Source of the DNA: Clostridia bacterium | GTDB taxonomy: Bacteria; Bacillota; Clostridia; Christensenellales; Borkfalkiaceae | Direction of reading: 5' to 3' | DNA length: 64,000 nt | Assembly: GCA_029060985.1 (NCBI GenBank) | Contig: JAIDSX010000128.1 | Span: 1-64,000, forward strand | Shown here: positions 59,613-64,000 of the stretch, piece after piece | Position numbering within the stretch: the stretch's first letter is position 1 | Layout of the letters: every line of letters starts with the position of its first letter | Notes under the pieces: model-generated | Databases searched by the model: none | The model's input: only the letters and a program-made list of their open reading frames with translations | Told to the model about the DNA's origin: nothing | Position numbers and translations under genes: made by a program

Positions 59613-60548
59613 TTACGCTTTGTTCTGGGAGCCGAGCACGTTGATGATCTTGTGCTTGACCATCTCTTTCATGTTCACTCTTGCGTCGCCGAGGTATTGA
59701 CGAGGATCGAAGTGGTCGGGGTGCTCGACGAAGTGCTTTCTGATCGCCGCCGTGAACGCTACGCGAAGGTCGGAGTCGATATTGATCTTGCAGACGGCAA
59801 GTTTCGCAGCTTTGCGAAGCTCGCTTTCGGGAATGCCGATCGCGTTGGGCATAGAGCCGCCGAATTGGTTAATGATCGCAACCTGATCCTGTGGAACGCT
59901 CGACGCGCCGTGAAGAACGATGGGGAAGCCGGGAAGGCGCTTTCCGATCTCTTCGAGAATGTCGATACGGAGTTTGGGATCCTGACCGGGTTTGAATTTA
60001 TAAGCGCCGTGGCTCGTGCCGATTGCGATCGCAAGGGAGTCGATGCCCGTCTTGGAGGTGAATTCTTCCACTTCGTCGGGAGAGGTGAACTGCGCGTCGC
60101 TTGCCGCGACCTTCACGTCGTCCTCGATACCCGCGAGCTTACCGAGCTCCGCTTCAACGACCACGCCGTGCGCGTGCGCGTATTCCACGACCTTTTTCGT
60201 GATAGCGATATTCTCGTCCCAAGGCTTCGAGGAAGCGTCGATCATGACGGAAGTGAAGCCGCCGTCGATGCTCGCCTTGCAGATTTCGAAATCCGCGCCG
60301 TGGTCGAGGTGCATAGCGATGGGAATATCCGTCGTCTCGGCAGCCGCTTCCACGAGGTGTTTGAGGTACACGGGATTCGCGTACTTTCTCGCGCCAGCGG
60401 AGACCTGCAAAATGACGGGCGACTTGCATTCGTTCGCCGCTTCCACGATCGCCTGGATCATCTCCATATTGTTCACGTTGAACGCGCCGACTGCATAGCC
60501 GCCTTCGTATGCGTCTTTGAACATTTTTTTGGTTGTTACTAAGGGCAT
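59613..60548 (-). CDS. fba: Class II fructose-bisphosphate aldolase
   Basis: The protein has 311 residues. Zinc ligands lie in AMHLDHGADFE and in VLHGASSVP; VVEAELGKLAG is also diagnostic. It cleaves fructose 1,6-bisphosphate in glycolysis. GGAGG lies upstream of the ATG. It is divergent from gap, so two glycolytic genes share one control region. Confidence 0.96.
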   Translation of the reverse strand: MPLVTTKKMFKDAYEGGYAVGAFNVNNMEMIQAIVEAANECKSPVILQVSAGARKYANPVYLKHLVEAAAETTDIPIAMHLDHGADFEICKASIDGGFTSVMIDASSKPWDENIAITKKVVEYAHAHGVVVEAELGKLAGIEDDVKVAASDAQFTSPDEVEEFTSKTGIDSLAIAIGTSHGAYKFKPGQDPKLRIDILEEIGKRLPGFPIVLHGASSVPQDQVAIINQFGGSMPNAIGIPESELRKAAKLAVCKINIDSDLRVAFTAAIRKHFVEHPDHFDPRQYLGDARVNMKEMVKHKIINVLGSQNKA

Positions 60549-60577
60549 AAAAAATTCCTCCGAATTTATTTTTTCCT

Positions 60578-60606
60578 ATTATAAAACGAAAATTGGAAAA
60601 AATCAA
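60578..60606 (-). promoter_or_regulatory. Promoter of fba
   Basis: Minus-strand TTGATT (60601-60606), 17-bp spacer, TATAAT (60578-60583). Confidence 0.75.
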
Positions 60607-60644
60607 GCGGTTTGGGAAAAAGAGGAAAAAAATTTGAAAAAGCA

Positions 60645-60673
60645 TTGACGAACGGTATAAAGCGTGTTATAAT
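60645..60673 (+). promoter_or_regulatory. Promoter and leader of gap
   Basis: TTGACG (60645-60650), 17-bp spacer, TATAAT (60668-60673). The ~55-nt leader has the small hairpin GGCTC-cgaaga-GAGCC and the ribosome site CGGAGG. Confidence 0.8.
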
Positions 60674-60733
60674 ATTTTGCGGTAAAAGGCTCCGAAGAGA
60701 GCCAAAAAAGAATTTATCGGAGGATTTATTCAC

Positions 60734-61762
60734 ATGGCAAAAGAAGTAAAAGTTGCAATCAACGGATTCGGTCGTATCGGTCGTCTTGCGTTCAGGCAGA
60801 TGTTCAAAGCGGAGGGCTATAAGATCGTTGCGATCAACGATTTGACTTCCCCCTCGATGCTTGCGCACCTTCTCAAATACGACTCTGCGCAAGGCAGATA
60901 CGCGCTCGCGGACAAGGTCTCCGCAGACGACGAGAAGAGAACGCTCACCGTTGACGGCGAAACCATTAAAATTTACGAAGAGAAAGACGCTGCAAACCTT
61001 CCCTGGGGCGAGCTTAAAGTAGACGTCGTGCTCGAATGCACGGGCTTCTACTGCTCCAAAGAGAAGAGCGAAGCGCACATCAAAGCAGGCGCAAAGAAAG
61101 TCGTTATCTCCGCTCCCGCAGGCAAGGACCTTCCCACGATCGTATTCGGCGTAAACGAAAAGACGCTTACGAAGAACGATACCGTTATCTCCGCGGCTTC
61201 CTGCACGACGAACTGCCTTGCTCCTATGGCGAACGCGCTCAACAACGCATATCCCGTCGTTTCGGGTATCATGACCACCGTTCACGCTTACACGGGCGAC
61301 CAGATGGTTCTCGACGGCCCTCACCGCAAAGGCGATCTCCGCCGTGCGCGCGCTGCCGCTGTGAACATCGTTCCCAACTCCACGGGCGCTGCTAAGGCGA
61401 TCGGTCTCGTTATCCCCGCGCTCAACGGCAAGTTGATCGGCTCCGCGCAACGCGTTCCCGTTCCCACCGGCTCGACGACGCTTCTCGTTGCAGTCGTTAA
61501 GGGCAAGGACGTTACGAAGGAAAGCATCAACGCCGCAATGAAGGCTGCTTCTTCCGCTTCCTTCGGCTATACCGAAGAGCCGCTCGTATCGAGCGATATT
61601 ATCGGTATCACCTACGGCTCGCTGTTCGACGCTACGCAGACCATGGTTGCGAAGATCGACGACGACACCTATCAGGTACAGGTCGTTTCTTGGTACGACA
61701 ACGAGAACTCCTACACCTCGCAGATGGTTCGTACGATCAAGTACTTCGCAGAACTCAAATAA
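60734..61762 (+). CDS. gap: Glyceraldehyde-3-phosphate dehydrogenase
   Basis: The protein has 342 residues. [13 protein letters not shown] opens the NAD-binding domain; the active-site cysteine is in [12 protein letters not shown]; the end has [15 protein letters not shown]. It catalyses the oxidative step of glycolysis. CGGAGG precedes the ATG. A strong terminator follows. Confidence 0.98.
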   Translation: MAKEVKVAINGFGRIGRLAFRQMFKAEGYKIVAINDLTSPSMLAHLLKYDSAQGRYALADKVSADDEKRTLTVDGETIKIYEEKDAANLPWGELKVDVVLECTGFYCSKEKSEAHIKAGAKKVVISAPAGKDLPTIVFGVNEKTLTKNDTVISAASCTTNCLAPMANALNNAYPVVSGIMTTVHAYTGDQMVLDGPHRKGDLRRARAAAVNIVPNSTGAAKAIGLVIPALNGKLIGSAQRVPVPTGSTTLLVAVVKGKDVTKESINAAMKAASSASFGYTEEPLVSSDIIGITYGSLFDATQTMVAKIDDDTYQVQVVSWYDNENSYTSQMVRTIKYFAELK

Positions 61763-61773
61763 GTTACAGGTTA

Positions 61774-61805
61774 AAAAGACCCGTCCGTTGGACGGGTCTT
61801 TTTTC
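61774..61805 (+). terminator. Terminator of gap
   Basis: AAAAAGACCCGTCC-gtt-GGACGGGTCTTTTTT. Confidence 0.92.
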
Positions 61806-61871
61806 GTGCTCGCTTATAAAAAGCGGAAATAATCAATGGAAGGCGGTCAGTTTTATTTTACTTACAAAACG

Positions 61872-61879
61872 CATACAAT
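61872..61879 (+). promoter_or_regulatory. Sigma-E-like -10 box of yqfC
   Basis: CATACAAT matches the sigma-E -10 consensus at every position and ends 7 nt before the ATG at 61887. The -35 region (TTTTATTTT) is a poor match. In Bacillus yqfC is transcribed by sigma-E. Confidence 0.55.
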
Positions 61880-61886
61880 AAAAAAT

Positions 61887-62144
61887 ATGAGATTGTTTTC
61901 GGAAATCGGGAAAGTGTTCGGAGGGGAGGAGGATTCCTCCCGCGTGCAGTATACCGTGCTCGACGGCGGGGGCGGGTATTTTCAGAACGTGAAAAAAATT
62001 CTTGAATTTTCCGACAACGCGATCGTTTTTTCGGGCAGGCGCGGCGCGGTGCGGATAGAGGGCGAAAAGCTCTCTCTCGGCAAATATTATTTGGGCGACG
62101 CCGTCGTGTACGGCAAAATTTTGAGGGTATCGAGATGCGATTGA
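61887..62144 (+). CDS. yqfC: YqfC/YabP-family sporulation protein
   Basis: The protein has 85 residues from the ATG at 61887. A beta-rich body with FSDNAIVFSGRRGAVRIEGEKLSLGKYYLGDAVVYGKI fits the YabP/YqfC fold. The neighbour yqfD supports the name. The track ORF adds 17 residues that would lie upstream of the predicted +1. It overlaps yqfD by 10 nt. Confidence 0.85.
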   Translation: MRLFSEIGKVFGGEEDSSRVQYTVLDGGGGYFQNVKKILEFSDNAIVFSGRRGAVRIEGEKLSLGKYYLGDAVVYGKILRVSRCD

Positions 62145-63019
62145 ATTTTCCGTTCGGCAAGCAGGAATTTTTCGTGGAATCTTTGAGCGTCTATCGCGTG
62201 GTAGACAAGCTGGCAAGAGCGGGGATCGAGGTGCTCTCCTTCCGTGCCGAGTCAAAAAACAGTGCGGTTTTTACGGTAAACGGAAAAGATACGAAAAAAG
62301 TTTTTGCAATTTTGCGCAGTTCGTGTTATAATATTAAAAAGGTGCGCCCGAAGGGACTTTCAAAGGTCGTGGAAAAAATCGTAAAGTCCGCGGGACTCTT
62401 GGCGGGAGTAGTGCTCTTTACGCTTTCCGTACTCTTCTTTCAGGCGCGGGTTTTGGATATCCGCGTGGTGGGAAGCGGGGCTTATTATAGAGAAGAGGTT
62501 TTGCGCATTTTAAGCGAAAACGGCGTTAAGAAGTTTTCCGCGCTTCCCAAGGACTGCGCTCATATTACCGCAAACATTATTTCGCTTCCGCGCGTGAGTT
62601 TTTGCACGGTGGGCAAGGACGGTGGAATCGTCACGGTCACGGTGGAGGTGACGGACGACGACAAAACGCTTTCAAGCGAGCCGCTCTTATCTCCCGCAAC
62701 GGGAGTGGTGGAAGAGCTCGTCGTCGTGCGCGGCACGCCTATGGTGCAGGTGGGCGACAGCGTGGGCGAGGGCGACGAAGTCGTAAAGAATGAAATCTAC
62801 TTCGGCGAAGAGCAAGAGGAGTCGAGCAGGGTGATCGTGATCGCCCGTGTCGTCGTGGCGGTGCCGTTCGCAAAGGAATACGCAGGCAGCGAGGAGAATG
62901 CGCTGTTGAGCGCGGCGCTCGAATTCGGGCAGACGCGCGATATACATACAACGAAAACGGGGGAGGGCTTTCTCGTAGAGGGCGTGGCGCTCATTGCAAA
63001 ATCGCTCAACCTCGGATAG
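62135..63019 (+). CDS. yqfD: YqfD family sporulation protein
   Basis: The protein has 294 residues. The N-terminal soluble part (VDKLARAGIEVLSFRAE) is followed by one membrane helix (LLAGVVLFTLSVLFFQARVL), then an outside domain (VVGSGAYYREEVLRILSENG) similar to SpoIIIAG/YqfD proteins. The family is needed for efficient spore formation in Bacillus. It is shorter than the Bacillus member (~400). The order yqfC-yqfD-phoH is conserved. Confidence 0.9.
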   Translation: MRLNFPFGKQEFFVESLSVYRVVDKLARAGIEVLSFRAESKNSAVFTVNGKDTKKVFAILRSSCYNIKKVRPKGLSKVVEKIVKSAGLLAGVVLFTLSVLFFQARVLDIRVVGSGAYYREEVLRILSENGVKKFSALPKDCAHITANIISLPRVSFCTVGKDGGIVTVTVEVTDDDKTLSSEPLLSPATGVVEELVVVRGTPMVQVGDSVGEGDEVVKNEIYFGEEQEESSRVIVIARVVVAVPFAKEYAGSEENALLSAALEFGQTRDIHTTKTGEGFLVEGVALIAKSLNLG

Positions 63020-63029
63020 GAGAATTCAT

Positions 63030-64000
63030 ACGGATAAAATTATTACGGTAGACACGGGCACGCTCGAAAGGCTTCAAAAGGTGCTCGGCGCGTTCGACGA
63101 AAATTTGCAGATCGTATCGCGTGAGCTTTCGCTGAACGCCCGCGTGGACGGTACGAAGATCGTACTCGAAGGAGAAGAGGAAAACGCTTTGATCGGCGGG
63201 GAAGTCATAAAGAGCCTCGTCGATATCGTATCGGCGGGAGAGTTCATCGATAAGAACAGCTTGATGTACTGTATCGAGCTGGCGCGGGAAGGCAGGGCGA
63301 AGGAGATCGCGGGCGTGATGCAGGGCGTCGTGCTCGTCACCTCGCACGGTAAGCAGATCAAGTGCAAGACGGTCGGGCAGAAGAATTACGTTTCCGCAAT
63401 TAAGAAGAACACGATCGTATTCGGCGTGGGACCTGCGGGCACGGGCAAGACGTACCTTGCGGTGTGCCAGGCGGTGAACGCGTTCAAGAGCAAAGAGGTC
63501 GAAAAAATCATCTTAACGCGCCCCGCGGTGGAGGCGGGCGAAAAGCTCGGATTTCTCCCCGGAGATTTACAGACGAAGGTCGATCCTTATCTGCGCCCCC
63601 TGTACGACGCTTTGGGCGAGCTCTTCGGTTTCGAGACCTATCAAAAGCTCATGGAGAAGGGCACGATCGAGGTTGCGCCGCTCGCGTATATGCGCGGAAG
63701 AACGCTTTCGAACGCGTTCGTCATTTTGGACGAGGCGCAGAACGCCACGCGCGAACAGATGAAAATGTTTTTGACCCGTCTCGGCGACGGGAGCAAAATG
63801 GTCGTGACGGGCGATTTAACGCAGACCGACTTACCCGAGGGCAAGTCGAGCGGCTTGAAGCAGGCGGTCACGATATTAAAAGGAATCGACGAAATTGCGA
63901 TTTGCGCATTCTCCGAAAAGGACGTGGTGCGCCATCCGCTCGTCGGTAAAATCGTAAAGGCGTACGAAAAAGAAAATACCTCAAAGAGCAAAGGAGGAAA
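63030..64000 (+). CDS. phoH: PhoH-like ATPase, runs off the window, apparent ACG start
   Basis: The track does not show this gene because it has no ordinary start nearby and no stop inside the window. The frame from 63030 is open for ~323 codons. It has IITVDTGTLERLQKVLG, Walker A GVGPAGTGKTYLA, ILTRPAVEAGEKLGFLPGD, Walker B AFVILDEAQN and VVTGDLTQTDLP, all PhoH signatures. AGGAG (63018-63022) is 7 nt before the ACG at 63030, where homologues have their ATG. A TTG at 62994 is in frame but has no ribosome site. The window ends near the C-terminus at AGGAGG, probably the ribosome site of ybeY. Confidence 0.92.

Noticed and set aside
59592-60542. 316-aa plus-strand ORF opposite fba
   Set aside because: It mirrors the aldolase codons; the minus-strand protein has full aldolase motifs.
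60566-61450. 294-aa minus-strand ORF opposite gap
   Set aside because: It is antisense to an unambiguous GAPDH and covers the gap promoter; no family features.
1-64000. CRISPR array, rRNA operon, insertion sequence or prophage
   Set aside because: No regularly spaced repeats, rRNA sequence, transposase, integrase or phage structural genes were seen on either strand.

Overview
The window comes from a spore-forming, Gram-positive-type bacterium, most likely an uncultured member of the Clostridia. The evidence is spmA/spmB, a spoIVFA/spoIVFB pair next to an RNase E/G gene, yqfC/yqfD/phoH, a T-box leader before pheST, a DUF4250 gene, ricT, lipoproteins with SPaseII signals, and an L27 with an N-terminal extension. 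I cannot place it more precisely. Core genes are moderately GC-rich. The first 12.2 kb is visibly AT-rich and codes for different functions, so it looks like an acquired island.

Region 1 (1-12.2 kb) is a defence island. It holds a large YobI/KAP-like membrane NTPase and a small XRE controller that is divergent from a restriction-modification operon. The operon contains two adenine-methylase-type ORFs, an unknown ORF, a 59-aa ORF, a GIY-YIG/helicase fusion and a 31-aa acidic ORF. A convergent pair follows: an SMC/OLD-type ATPase and a TOPRIM-like protein, similar to AbiL or RloAB. Two palindromic operators sit exactly on the promoter of the restriction-modification operon.

Region 2 (12.2-23.5 kb) carries an Asp-box beta-propeller lipoprotein, a three-gene phosphorelay (periplasmic-binding hybrid kinase, HPt protein, REC/HD-GYP phosphodiesterase), an O-antigen-ligase-like polymerase and spmAB.

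Region 3 (23.5-37 kb) is housekeeping: a GNAT acetyltransferase, metG-tatD-rsmA, rplU-rpmA, a zinc-ribbon membrane protein, a tRNA-Val/Gly/Cys cluster, a candidate small structured RNA on the minus strand, the T-box-controlled pheST genes and a cysteine desulfurase.

Region 4 (37-47 kb) has spoIVFAB, rng, a TetR-controlled ABC exporter, several small conserved proteins, a YjjG-like phosphatase, greA and lysS.

Region 5 (46.8-54.4 kb) has a fragment of the yaaO-holB-ricT-trmN6-rsmI cluster, a ferredoxin, a PH-like membrane protein and a DUF3737 protein.

Region 6 (54.5-64 kb) has a large anchored surface protein with a degenerate transglutaminase core, an isochorismatase, an SGNH hydrolase, a pyrophosphatase, tRNA-Ser(GCT), class II aldolase, GAPDH, and yqfC-yqfD-phoH running off the end.

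The signals I would check first are these. (i) At least six genes have a sigma-A-type -10 box ending 6-7 nt before the start codon and no ribosome binding site, so they are probably leaderless; two sporulation genes show the same layout with sigma-E-like boxes. (ii) A roughly 120-nt minus-strand RNA candidate has a three-way junction, perfectly complementary 6-nt loops and its own promoter. (iii) PhoH appears to start at ACG. (iv) The GIY-YIG/helicase restriction-modification locus is unusual and carries two microproteins.
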